A stretch of DNA of 64,000 nucleotides from Phaeobacter sp. CECT 5382 (lineage in GTDB: Bacteria > Pseudomonadota > Alphaproteobacteria > Rhodobacterales > Rhodobacteraceae): positions 124,001-188,000 of the forward strand of contig NZ_CYSG01000006.1 in NCBI RefSeq assembly GCF_001457775.1. The letters run 5' to 3'. The notes beneath the pieces were generated by a model. That model was not told the origin of the DNA. It saw nothing but the letters and a program-made list of their open reading frames with translations, and searched no databases. The position numbers and the translations under genes are program-made. Shown here piece after piece: positions 42,498-50,918 of this stretch. How positions within the stretch are numbered: position 1 is the stretch's first letter; the number at the start of each line of letters is the position of its first letter.

Positions 42498-43787
42498 ATG
42501 AAAACCCGCCTGCGCGCGATGTTTTGCGACCACCTGAGTATCATGCGGGGAAAATACCTGCCCAATTCCAAGATCGGCGATGACGGCACCCGGTTCTGCC
42601 GGTCCGTCTTTGGCACTCATTATGACCGTGATCTGCTGGACGCGCCGGGCTCTTTGGTGAAGCAGGGCATGCCGGATATGGAGCTGCGCTGGCAGCATGA
42701 TGATATCCGCGACAGCTGGCATGCCTCGACCAAGGTAGTGCTCGGTGATCTCTATGATGTTGAAGGTGAACCACTGGCGCTGTGTCCACGTGGCGCGCTG
42801 AAGCGTGCGGTTGCGGCCTGGCAGGCACGCGGTTTGAACCCGAAGGTTGGGATCGAGCTGGAAGCCTATGCGCTGCAGGCGGATGATCGAGGGCGGTTGA
42901 TGCCCTATGATGCACCCGGAGGCGTGGTTTACGGCACCGGACCCTTTGCTGATCCCCTGCGGTTCAACGACCGGATCTGGGCTATGGCGGATGAGATGGG
43001 GTTTAGCCTTGATATGATTACGGCGGAATTTGACAGCCCGCAGTTTGAATACACCCTGACCTTTGATGATGCGGTGAAGGCGGTGGATGACATCGTGCTG
43101 TTCCGCCTGATGGCGCGTGAAATCGCGCTGGAATACGGTGTCGTTCTGACCTTCATGCCGAAACCGGTGGCCGAAGCTGGTGGCTCTGGCATGCATATCA
43201 ATTTCTCTTTTGTGGATGAGGCAGGCGGCAATGCGCTGTCGTCGGGGCCACGGGGTGGGCCCGAACATATGAATGATCTGGCGCGGGGCTGCCTGGCGGG
43301 GGTGTTGCATCACCACAAGGGGCTCGCCGGACTGATCGCTCCCACAGCCAACAGCTATATGCGCCTGCAACCAGGATCGCTGTCCGGCTATTGGCAGAAC
43401 TGGGGCGGCGATCATCGCAATGTGACCACCCGGATCAGTTCCGAAGGCGGCGCTAAGGCGCGACTGGAGCATCGCATGGCGGATGCATCCTCCAATCCCT
43501 ACACTGCTGTGGCTGCGGTTTTGCAGGCGTCGCTGTTAGGGTTGGAAAAAGGCTATGTGCTGCCAGCAATGGAAACCGGGGACGGCTTTGATCGCACTGA
43601 TGCGCGCGAAGGCACAGCGATTGATCTGAAAGGTGCGACGATGGATCTGGAGAACGATAGCGTGCTTGCGGAGGCTGTCGGTGCCGAACTGGTTGCAAAT
43701 CACGTGTTCATGAAACGCAAGGAAGTGCGCAAGACCCGAGATCTCGAAGGGGATGGGATGCGAGATTTCTACGTGCACTTCATTTGA
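42498..43787 (+). CDS. Glutamine-synthetase-family ligase (gamma-glutamylamide/polyamine synthetase-like)
   Basis: A 429-residue GS-fold ligase. Active-site strands are visible: VGIELEAYAL (about 116, metal Glu), EFDSPQFEYTL (about 176), GGSGMHINFSF (about 230, ATP/metal His), NSYMRLQPGS (about 285) and RLEHRMADASSNPY (about 322). The sequence is that of the GS-like branch that includes gamma-glutamylpolyamine and gamma-glutamylanilide synthetases rather than housekeeping GlnA. It would join glutamate to an amine with ATP. AGAAGGG lies 8 bp before the ATG. Neighbouring amidotransferase and P450 genes suggest a common pathway. Confidence 0.88.
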   Translation: MKTRLRAMFCDHLSIMRGKYLPNSKIGDDGTRFCRSVFGTHYDRDLLDAPGSLVKQGMPDMELRWQHDDIRDSWHASTKVVLGDLYDVEGEPLALCPRGALKRAVAAWQARGLNPKVGIELEAYALQADDRGRLMPYDAPGGVVYGTGPFADPLRFNDRIWAMADEMGFSLDMITAEFDSPQFEYTLTFDDAVKAVDDIVLFRLMAREIALEYGVVLTFMPKPVAEAGGSGMHINFSFVDEAGGNALSSGPRGGPEHMNDLARGCLAGVLHHHKGLAGLIAPTANSYMRLQPGSLSGYWQNWGGDHRNVTTRISSEGGAKARLEHRMADASSNPYTAVAAVLQASLLGLEKGYVLPAMETGDGFDRTDAREGTAIDLKGATMDLENDSVLAEAVGAELVANHVFMKRKEVRKTRDLEGDGMRDFYVHFI

Positions 43788-43951
43788 TTTCCCCAGACCT
43801 GATTATCCCAAATTTGATCGCGCGAGAGTTGATTGGCTATAGTCATGGCCGGAAATGCTTGGGTGTGAGACTCGGCAGGAGGAACGCAGAAGGTTTCGCA
43901 GGAGACTGATCCGACCAAATGTGATTTTCGGGCCCGCCATGGTATCTGGTG

Positions 43952-43974
43952 GCAGCCGACCTTTGGTCGGCTGC
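43952..43974. terminator. Hairpin between convergent GS-like and aminotransferase genes
   Basis: GCAGCCGACC-TTT-GGTCGGCTGC is a perfect 10-bp stem 20 bp beyond the aminotransferase stop (minus strand) and 165 bp beyond the GS-like stop. No U-tract follows on either strand; it probably serves as a bidirectional terminator or 3'-end stabiliser. Confidence 0.55.
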
Positions 43975-43994
43975 GGGTGCGTCTGTCGCCTGCC

Positions 43995-45350
43995 TCAGCT
44001 CACCGCAGCAAAGCCTGCGTCCAGGGCAGACAGGATGCCGGAGACATCGTCTGAGGTTAGCACCAGTGGTGGCGACAGAATGATGTTTGGACCGGACACC
44101 CGTACCATGGCACCCTTCTGATAGGCCGTTTCCTGCACTGTTCCTGCGGCCTTTTTGTCGATGGGGGCCTTGGTGGTGCGGTCCGAGACCAGCTCCAGCG
44201 CCGACATCAAGCCGTGGCCGCCGCGCACATCGCCAATCAGGGCAAATTTCTCCTGCAGCGCTTGCAGTCCTTGATGCAGTTCGGTGCCGCGGGCTGCAGC
44301 GTTTTCGACCACATTCAATCGTTTGGTTTCGGCAAGACAAGCCAAGGCTGCCGCCGCCCCCACTGGGTGGCCAGAATAGGTGTAGCCATGACCGATCGCG
44401 GCGCGACCGGTTTCATCCTTTTCGAACACCTCGGCCACATGTTCGGCGATCATCACGGCGCCAAAGGGGAAATAGCCGTTGGTGATAGCCTTGGCGGTGC
44501 ACATGAAATCAGGCTTTACCCCCCAGTGGCGCGAGCCGGACCAGGAACCGGTGCGGCCAAAGGCGGTGATCACCTCGTCGGCGATCAGCAGAATGCCGTG
44601 TTTGTCACAGATCGCGCGCACCTCTGGCATGAAGCTTTCGTGCGGCGGGATCACGCCGCCAGCCCCGAGGATCGGCTCCATGATGAAGGCAGCAATAGTG
44701 CCTGCACCCTGAAAGGCGATTTCATCCTCCAGCGCCTGCAGACAAAGTTGCGCCAGCCGTTCGGGATCCCGCTCATTGAATGGGTTGCGATAGGTATAGG
44801 GCGCGGGGACATGATAGCATCCGGGCAAAAGCGGCTCATACTGGGTGCGGAAATTGGCGTTTCCATTGACCGAAGCGCCGCCCATGTGGGTGCCATGATA
44901 GCCTTTCTTCAGGCTCAGGAACTTGGTTCGCCCTGCCTCGCCGCGGACCTTGTGATACTGCCGCGCCAGTCGCAGCGCCGTTTCCACGGAATCCGACCCG
45001 CCCGAGGTGTAAAAGGCGCGTGTCAGCCCGTCGGGGGCGAAGAAGTCGCGCAGCTCTTCAGCCAGTTGGATGACCTGATCGTTGGATGTGCCGCGAAAGG
45101 TCGAATAATAGGGCAGCACGTCCAGCTGGGCGGCAATGGCATCCTTGACCGGCTGGCAGGAAAACCCGAGGTTGACGTTCCACAGCCCGCCAACCGCATC
45201 GATCACCTCATGGCCATCAATGTCGCTGATCCGCACGCCCTGGGCAGCGGTGATGATTGCGGGCGGGTTGGCCAGACTGTCGGCGGGATGCGCCATTGGA
45301 TGCCACATGGATTTGGCGTTGTGTTCCTTGAGGAAATTGGAATCTTTCAT
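43995..45350 (-). CDS. Class III (omega) aminotransferase
   Basis: A 451-residue PLP-dependent aminotransferase of the aspartate-aminotransferase-family class III type. FYTSGGSDSVETALRLARQYHK (near 103-124), the cofactor Asp in LLIADEVITAFGRTGSW (about 250) and the PLP lysine in MCTAKAITNG (about 279) are present. It is similar to beta-alanine-, taurine- or polyamine-pyruvate aminotransferases; the amine donor is not determined. ATG 45350 has AGGAG 9 bp upstream. It lies 64 bp after the iclR gene on the same strand. Confidence 0.9.
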   Translation of the reverse strand: MKDSNFLKEHNAKSMWHPMAHPADSLANPPAIITAAQGVRISDIDGHEVIDAVGGLWNVNLGFSCQPVKDAIAAQLDVLPYYSTFRGTSNDQVIQLAEELRDFFAPDGLTRAFYTSGGSDSVETALRLARQYHKVRGEAGRTKFLSLKKGYHGTHMGGASVNGNANFRTQYEPLLPGCYHVPAPYTYRNPFNERDPERLAQLCLQALEDEIAFQGAGTIAAFIMEPILGAGGVIPPHESFMPEVRAICDKHGILLIADEVITAFGRTGSWSGSRHWGVKPDFMCTAKAITNGYFPFGAVMIAEHVAEVFEKDETGRAAIGHGYTYSGHPVGAAAALACLAETKRLNVVENAAARGTELHQGLQALQEKFALIGDVRGGHGLMSALELVSDRTTKAPIDKKAAGTVQETAYQKGAMVRVSGPNIILSPPLVLTSDDVSGILSALDAGFAAVS

Positions 45351-45414
45351 CGGTGTCCGCTCCTGGCAGAGACCCGTTTCGGGTCGCAAAGAATGAGATG
45401 GGAGAAAGGCAGCA

Positions 45415-46194
45415 TCATGGGGCCAGCTCCTGCGGGTAGTCCGCCGGGGGTGAGCCGCCAATGCGCTGCGTGAGAGTGAGACCGGCCCGGTGCAGGGCTT
45501 GGGGGATCAATTGCTTTTGCTCCGGGGTCATCCGCGACAAGGGCGCTGCAACAGCGAGGGCTCCAATGACCTGTCGATCAGGGCCAAAGACCGGCACGGC
45601 ATGGGAATGCACTTCGGCCTCGAACCCGCCAATGGACTGTGCCATACCCGTCTGGCGCACCTGTGCCATGGCGGCTCTGATCTCGTCAGGATCGGTGATC
45701 GTGGCGGGGGTGTGATGATGCAGCGGCTGTGTCAGGATGCTATCGGTGAAGCCGGGCGTGGCATAGGCAAGCACCGCCAGCCCTGATGCGGTGCCGTGAT
45801 AGGTCAGCACCTCGGCGTCTTCCATCATGACCTTGGTTGCGTGGCGTGGCGAATAGGCGTGCGATAGTGAGTTCAGCTGCTCTCCCTGCACCAGAGATAG
45901 GTGTGTGGTCTCTGCGGTTTCATCGCTGAGGTCGCGCAGCACTCGGCGCGACACAGAGAGGATTGGAACGGCGGCTTCACGCAGGGCGGCGAGGCGCAAG
46001 ACCTGCGGCCCCAAGCGGTAGGAGCGGTCATTTCCGGCTTGTTCAACGAATCCTGCTTCCTGCAGCTCGCTCATCAGGCGATAGACGGTTGCTTTGTTCA
46101 GCCCGGAGGCGCGCGTCAGATCGCTAAGCCCGATTTCGGGCCGCCCATGGTTGAAATAACTCAACAGAGACAAGGCTTTGGTAACAGTTCCCAT
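45415..46194 (-). CDS. IclR-family transcriptional regulator
   Basis: A 259-residue regulator with an N-terminal winged helix (TKALSLLSYFNHGRPEIGLSDLTRASGLNKATVYRLMSEL in parts, residues 4-44) and the IclR effector domain (YHGTASGLAVLAYA about 128; QTGMAQSIGGFEAEVHSHAVPVFGPDRQVIGALAVAAP in parts, about 190-230). It is divergent from the TTT operon and upstream of the aminotransferase gene, so it probably controls both. A palindrome of IclR type lies in the divergent promoter at 46326-46342. Confidence 0.92.
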   Translation of the reverse strand: MGTVTKALSLLSYFNHGRPEIGLSDLTRASGLNKATVYRLMSELQEAGFVEQAGNDRSYRLGPQVLRLAALREAAVPILSVSRRVLRDLSDETAETTHLSLVQGEQLNSLSHAYSPRHATKVMMEDAEVLTYHGTASGLAVLAYATPGFTDSILTQPLHHHTPATITDPDEIRAAMAQVRQTGMAQSIGGFEAEVHSHAVPVFGPDRQVIGALAVAAPLSRMTPEQKQLIPQALHRAGLTLTQRIGGSPPADYPQELAP

Positions 46195-46281
46195 GGGTGG
46201 ATTCAGGCTCCGTAATGACCAGACCGACGATCAGGTTTTTGGCGCTGCTTTGGAAAAACAAACACCCAAGATGATATTTTG

Positions 46282-46308
46282 TTGACAGATAACGGGGTGG
46301 CCTGTCAA
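46282..46308. promoter_or_regulatory. TTGACAG...CTGTCAA dyad in the TTT promoter
   Basis: TTGACAG (46282-46288) and CTGTCAA (46302-46308) are perfect inverted repeats with 13 bp between them. TTGACA also matches a sigma-70 -35 box for the plus-strand transporter operon. It lies about 70-100 bp before the operon's first ATG. Confidence 0.4.
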
Positions 46309-46325
46309 TCTAAATTCAAACCAAT

Positions 46326-46342
46326 GGTTCAAATAATGAACC
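46326..46342. promoter_or_regulatory. IclR-type operator candidate
   Basis: GGTTCAAATAATGAACC is a perfect 6-bp inverted repeat with a 5-bp AT centre, 38 bp before the TTT binding-protein ATG and 132 bp before the divergent iclR start. GGTTC...GAACC arms fit the pattern reported for several IclR-family operators. Confidence 0.5.
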
Positions 46343-46379
46343 GACTAGCTGAAGCAACAGCATCAACCGGGAGACTGCA

Positions 46380-47324
46380 ATGAAACTTACCCATCTCGTG
46401 AAAGGCGCCGCAGCTGCGGCGGCTCTGGGCCTCAGCGCCGTGGCGGCGCAGGCTGAATATCCGGAAAAGCCGGTGAACTTCATCGTGCCCTGGCCTCCCG
46501 GTGATCTGGAAGACGTGCTGACCCGCATGATCGCCGATGATTTTCAGGCAAAATATGGCGTTGCAGCGGCGGTGGTGAACAAGCCAGGCGGCGGCGGTGG
46601 ACCCTTTCCCGGCGCGATCGAAGTCGCCAATGCGCCGGCGGATGGCTACACTGTGGGCTCATTTGTGATCGGGGTTCCGGTCATGGGGCATCAGATCGAC
46701 ATTCCGCCACTGACGCCGGAAAAGTTTGACCCACTGGGGATTTTCCTGACCTATCCCTTTGTGATCGCGACTTCGGGTGACGCGCCCTATTCCACAATGG
46801 AGGAGCTGGCTGCCCACGCAAAGGAAAACGACGTGGCGCTGGGCCATTTTGGCGATGTGCTGACACCGACCCAGGTGACCAAGGCCTTTGCCAAGAACGC
46901 CGGTTTCGAGTGGGGATCCGACGCCGCCTTTGATGCGCTGGATTGCAATACGCTGGCCTCGGGCGATGCAGATGTGATCAATACCACGCTGCAGCTGATC
47001 CTCCCCTGTCTGGATCAGGTCAAGGTTCTGGTCTCCATCACCGATGAGCGCATTCCACTGGTGCCGGATGCCCCCGCCATCGGAGAGCTGGACGCTGGCC
47101 TGAACATCGCCCTGTGGAACGGTTTGTTTGTGACCAAGGACACGCCGCAGGATGTGCGGGACAAGATCATTGCCGTGGCGCAGGAAACCATGATGAGCGA
47201 TCGGGCCCAGGCTGTGGCCAAAGAGACCGGCGCGCTGGTCTACTGGCAGGATGCCAATGACAGTGCGGCCCGGGTTGCCGCGGATATAGCCACTATGGGC
47301 AAGATCGGCACGATCCTGGAATAG
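46380..47324 (+). CDS. Tripartite tricarboxylate transporter substrate-binding protein (Bug/TctC family)
   Basis: A 314-residue periplasmic binding protein with a clear signal peptide (VKGAAAAAALGLSAVAAQA, cleavage about residue 24-25) and the Bug-family start YPEKPVNFIVPWPPGD, followed by VVNKPGGGGG (about 62) at the ligand pocket. The family captures carboxylates; its ligand is unknown. GGGAG lies 6 bp before the ATG. It heads an operon with the two membrane subunits, aldehyde dehydrogenase and the Tm-1-like protein. Confidence 0.92.
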   Translation: MKLTHLVKGAAAAAALGLSAVAAQAEYPEKPVNFIVPWPPGDLEDVLTRMIADDFQAKYGVAAAVVNKPGGGGGPFPGAIEVANAPADGYTVGSFVIGVPVMGHQIDIPPLTPEKFDPLGIFLTYPFVIATSGDAPYSTMEELAAHAKENDVALGHFGDVLTPTQVTKAFAKNAGFEWGSDAAFDALDCNTLASGDADVINTTLQLILPCLDQVKVLVSITDERIPLVPDAPAIGELDAGLNIALWNGLFVTKDTPQDVRDKIIAVAQETMMSDRAQAVAKETGALVYWQDANDSAARVAADIATMGKIGTILE

Positions 47325-47396
47325 GAACTCTCCCCAACTGGCCGGGGCCTGCATGGTCCCGGTCTTTTTGAACTCGCGCGAAAAAGACCCCCTGAT

Positions 47397-47927
47397 ATGA
47401 CTACCGAACGAGAACGCCGTTTTGTCGGTCCCCGGCGCGGGCAGCTGATCTTTGCGCTGGTTTTTCTGGGCCTTTCGGCCCTGCTGCTGGCACTGATCGG
47501 CGAGCAAACCGCCTGGGTCAAAAAGACCCGGCTGTTTGCACAGCCCCGGTTCTGGCCCGCTGTCAGCCTTGGCGGCATGGTGCTCTTGGGCGGGCTGCAT
47601 TTGTACCAACTGCCCTGGCGCCGGGTGTCGCGCTATGACCTCTGGGAGGCGCGGCAGTGGGGGCGGAGCCTGGAATACGCGCTGTGGTTTCTGGCCTATG
47701 TGTTTTTGGTGCCCCTGATTGGCTACCTTCCGGTGACGCTGGCCTTCGTGCCGCTTCTGGCGCGGCGCATGGGGTATCGCAGCCGTTTTATGATGGGCAT
47801 CTGCCTGTGTTTTGCCGTGGCGGTGGTGGTGCTGTTCAAAGGATTTCTGTCGGTCAAGATCCCTGGCGCGCTGCTCTATGAATACCTGCCCGCTGGTTTG
47901 CGCAGCTTTTTCATCCTCTATCTCTAG
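47397..47927 (+). CDS. Tripartite tricarboxylate transporter small membrane subunit (TctB family)
   Basis: A 176-residue inner-membrane protein with about four hydrophobic segments (QLIFALVFLGLSALLLALI, PAVSLGGMVLLGGL, ALWFLAYVFLVPLIGYL, ICLCFAVAVVVLFKGFL). Size, topology and position between the binding protein and the large permease identify TctB, although sequence conservation of this family is low. It starts 72 bp after the binding-protein gene. Confidence 0.85.
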   Translation: MTTERERRFVGPRRGQLIFALVFLGLSALLLALIGEQTAWVKKTRLFAQPRFWPAVSLGGMVLLGGLHLYQLPWRRVSRYDLWEARQWGRSLEYALWFLAYVFLVPLIGYLPVTLAFVPLLARRMGYRSRFMMGICLCFAVAVVVLFKGFLSVKIPGALLYEYLPAGLRSFFILYL

Positions 47928-47942
47928 GTCACGGGGTTCCTG

Positions 47943-49562
47943 ATGGATCTGATCCTTTCCGCAATTGATATCCTGATGCGTTGGGACGTCGCTTTGGCGC
48001 TGCTTGCAGGGTCCGTGGGCGGCGTGCTGATTGGCGCGATCCCCGGTGTTGGCCCGGCGGTGGCGATTGCCATTCTGCTGCCTGCGACCTTTTCCATGGA
48101 TCCGATTGTTGGCCTGACGGTGCTGTTGGGGATCTATGGATCATCGATGTATGGCGGTGCTATTCCGGCGATCCTGATCAACACACCCGGCACCGCAGTC
48201 AACGCGCTCACTACCTATGATGGCTATCCGATGACCGCCCGCGGAGAACCGCGCCGGGCACTGAGCCTGGCCTATTCCGCCAGCTTTTTTGGCGGTGTTT
48301 TCTCGGTCATCTGTCTGATTCTGTTTGCGCCGGTGCTGGCCAAGGTGGCACCGATGTTCGGCAGCCGCGAGATCTTTCTGGCAGCACTTCTGGGCCTTAT
48401 CCTCGTGGTGGTGGCCCATCGCGGGCAGGCGCTGATTGCCGGGGCACTGGCCTGTTTTGGCATTTTTCTCAACTCCATCGGGATGGAGCCGGTGAAGTAC
48501 ACTCAGCGCTACACCTTCGGGCAGGATTTCCTGGGCGGCGGCATCAATCTGATTGTTGTCGTGCTGGGGTTGTTTGCCCTGAGCCAGGCCTTTGTGCTGT
48601 TGATGGACGAAGACGAAAAAGTACATCTGACCAAACTGCGTGGCGGTATGTTTCAAGGGCTTCGGGAACTGGCCCGCCATCCACGCGTGGCGGGGGTTTC
48701 TGCCAGCTTTGGCGTGTTGATGGGGATGGTGCCGGGCGTTGGCGAATTCACCGCGCAGTTCATGTCCTACACCTACGCACAAAAGAGCTCCAAGCGGCCG
48801 CAGGATTTTGGCAATGGATCGTCCGAAGGGTTGATCGCCGCCGAGACGGCGAATAACGCGGTGCCGGCGGCCGCCATGGTTCCCTTGCTCGCCTTGGGCA
48901 TTCCGGGCGAAGCGCTGACGGCGATGATGCTCAGCGTGTTTTACGTGCATAACGTGGTGCCGGGGCCGGGGCTGTTTCAGAACGACATGGATTTTGTCGT
49001 CGCACTTTATCTGGCGCTGCTGATCCTCAATGTGCTGGTGCTGATCTTCCTGCTCTTTGCGACACGGTCACTGATCCAGGTGGTGAAAATCCCCAATCGG
49101 TTCCTGGGCGTGGCGATCCTGACGCTCAGCTTCGTTGGGGTTTATAGCCTGCGCAATTCAGCCACGGACTGCATGGTCGCTGCCGCCTTTGGTATCCTTG
49201 GCTTTATCCTGAAACGTCTGGCCCTGCCTGCGGTTCCCATCATCCTTGGCATGGTTCTGGGCGGCATCATGGAGGTCAAGCTGCGCGCCGGAATGGCACG
49301 GGTCAAAGAACCCTGGGACTTCATCAACCGCCCCATCGCATTCATTCTATTCACTATCATCATCTTGGTTCTTGCCTCGCATATCTTCCGGGTCTGGAAA
49401 GAGCGCAAAGAGCTGAAGGAGGCCGAATGGCAGAACAAAACCTCATCAACCAGCTTCGGCAGACTCCTGTCGCGCCGCAAAAACTCTTTCTTGAAGGATC
49501 GTGGCAAGGAGGTTCGGGGACGCCACTCGAAGTTACTTCGCCGATTGAAGGGGCTGTTCTAA
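47943..49562 (+). CDS. Tripartite tricarboxylate transporter large permease (TctA family)
   Basis: A 539-residue polytopic permease with about eleven hydrophobic segments. GVLIGAIPGVGPAVAIAILLP (about 27) and GMVPGVGEFTAQFMSY (about 261) are the repeated glycine-proline motifs of TctA, and EAANNAVPAAAMVPLLALGIPG-like sequence follows (about 301). The membrane part ends near residue 483. The reading frame continues 45 codons past the start of the aldehyde dehydrogenase gene (49427), giving a 136-bp overlap; the extra tail is basic (RRKNSFLKDRGKEVRGRHSK) and unlike a normal TctA end. Confidence 0.9.
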   Translation: MDLILSAIDILMRWDVALALLAGSVGGVLIGAIPGVGPAVAIAILLPATFSMDPIVGLTVLLGIYGSSMYGGAIPAILINTPGTAVNALTTYDGYPMTARGEPRRALSLAYSASFFGGVFSVICLILFAPVLAKVAPMFGSREIFLAALLGLILVVVAHRGQALIAGALACFGIFLNSIGMEPVKYTQRYTFGQDFLGGGINLIVVVLGLFALSQAFVLLMDEDEKVHLTKLRGGMFQGLRELARHPRVAGVSASFGVLMGMVPGVGEFTAQFMSYTYAQKSSKRPQDFGNGSSEGLIAAETANNAVPAAAMVPLLALGIPGEALTAMMLSVFYVHNVVPGPGLFQNDMDFVVALYLALLILNVLVLIFLLFATRSLIQVVKIPNRFLGVAILTLSFVGVYSLRNSATDCMVAAAFGILGFILKRLALPAVPIILGMVLGGIMEVKLRAGMARVKEPWDFINRPIAFILFTIIILVLASHIFRVWKERKELKEAEWQNKTSSTSFGRLLSRRKNSFLKDRGKEVRGRHSKLLRRLKGLF

Positions 49563-50911
49563 CCACGCTTGAAGGCGCCTCTGCCACAGATGTCGAACGC
49601 GCTGTCGCCTTGGCGCGGCGGGCGTTTGACGATGGCCGCTGGGCGGGGCAGTCCCCCGCCGCACGTAAAAAGATCCTGCACCGCATCGCCGACCGGATCG
49701 AGGCCGAGGCGGTCGCGCTGGCGGTGCTGGGTGTGCGTGACAATGGCACCGAATTCAACATGGCGCTGAAGGCAGAGCCAGGATCGGCTGCGGGCACCTT
49801 TCGCTACTACGCCGAAGCCCTGGATAAGGTGGCGGGCGAAGTCGCGCCCACGCAGCCGGATGTTTTGGGGCTGGTGCATCGCACCCCAGTCGGTGTGGTC
49901 GGGGCCATTGTGCCGTGGAACTTCCCGCTGATGATTGGCGCCTGGAAGCTGGCACCAGCCTTGGCTATGGGCAATTCCGTGGTGCTGAAACCAGCCGAGA
50001 CCGCCTCACTGACGCTGTTGCGTCTGGCGGAAATCTGCGTCGAATGTGGCCTGCCGGATGGGGTCTTCAACGTGGTCACCGGCAGCGGCGCGGAAACCGG
50101 CGCGGCGCTAGCGATGTCGATGGGGGTCGATGTTCTGACCTTCACGGGCTCTGGCGGCACAGGCCGCAAACTGCTTGAGGCCTCGGCGCGCTCCAATCTG
50201 AAACGCTGCTATCTGGAACTGGGCGGAAAATCTCCGAATATCGTCTTTGCGGATGCGCCGGATCTGCAAAAAGCCGCCAAGGTTTCGGCCATGGGGATTT
50301 TCCGTAATTCCGGTCAGGTCTGTGTGGCGGGCTCGCGCCTGTTGGTTGAGGCTTCAGTGCATGATGAATTTGTCGCCCTGCTCAAGGCCGAAGCCGAGGC
50401 GTTGCGCGTGGGCGATCCGCTGGATCTGGGCAGTCAGATCGGCGCGGTGAACTCCGAGGACCAGCTGCGGCGCAACCTGTCCTTCATGGATATGGCCCGC
50501 GCCGAAGGTGGCCAGGTGATCACCGGCGGGCAGCGGATATTGGAAGAGACAGGTGGCAGCTATATGGCGCCGACCATCGTCACCCATGTGGCGCGCGATC
50601 ATGCCCTGTTTCAGCGCGAAGTCTTCGGCCCGGTTCTGGCGGTGACAAAATTTGAAGGTGAAGCCGAGGCGCTGGGCCTGGCCAATGCCACCGATTTTGG
50701 TCTGGCCGCAGGTGTCTGGACTGCAGATCTGTCGCGCGCGCATCGTATGGTTGCAGGCATTCGTGCGGGCGTGGTGCATGTGAACACCTATGGCGGTGCT
50801 GACAATACCGTGCCTTTGGGTGGCGTTGGCCAATCGGGTAATGGCCACGACAAGTCGCTGCATGCGCTCGATAAATATGTCGATCTAAAAACTGCCTGGA
50901 TTCAGTTGTGA
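49427..50911 (+). CDS. NAD(P)-dependent aldehyde dehydrogenase
   Basis: A 494-residue aldehyde dehydrogenase. PWNFPLMIGAWKLAPALAMGNSVVLKPAE (near 164-192, split) binds the cofactor, FTGSGGTGRKLLEASA follows at about 243, the general base Glu is in LELGGKSPNIVF (about 264-275), and the catalytic Cys in NSGQVCVAGSRL (about 297-308). It is of the betaine-/gamma-aminobutyraldehyde type by general look; the substrate is not fixed. AAGGAGG precedes ATG 49427 by 4 bp, within the tctA tail. The Tm-1-like gene begins 7 bp after its stop. Confidence 0.94.
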   Translation: MAEQNLINQLRQTPVAPQKLFLEGSWQGGSGTPLEVTSPIEGAVLTTLEGASATDVERAVALARRAFDDGRWAGQSPAARKKILHRIADRIEAEAVALAVLGVRDNGTEFNMALKAEPGSAAGTFRYYAEALDKVAGEVAPTQPDVLGLVHRTPVGVVGAIVPWNFPLMIGAWKLAPALAMGNSVVLKPAETASLTLLRLAEICVECGLPDGVFNVVTGSGAETGAALAMSMGVDVLTFTGSGGTGRKLLEASARSNLKRCYLELGGKSPNIVFADAPDLQKAAKVSAMGIFRNSGQVCVAGSRLLVEASVHDEFVALLKAEAEALRVGDPLDLGSQIGAVNSEDQLRRNLSFMDMARAEGGQVITGGQRILEETGGSYMAPTIVTHVARDHALFQREVFGPVLAVTKFEGEAEALGLANATDFGLAAGVWTADLSRAHRMVAGIRAGVVHVNTYGGADNTVPLGGVGQSGNGHDKSLHALDKYVDLKTAWIQL

Positions 50912-50918
50912 GGCTGCT

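Noticed and set aside
44214-45473. 419-codon open frame antisense to the aminotransferase
   Set aside because: The minus-strand class III aminotransferase has all cofactor motifs; the opposite frame is low-complexity shadow.
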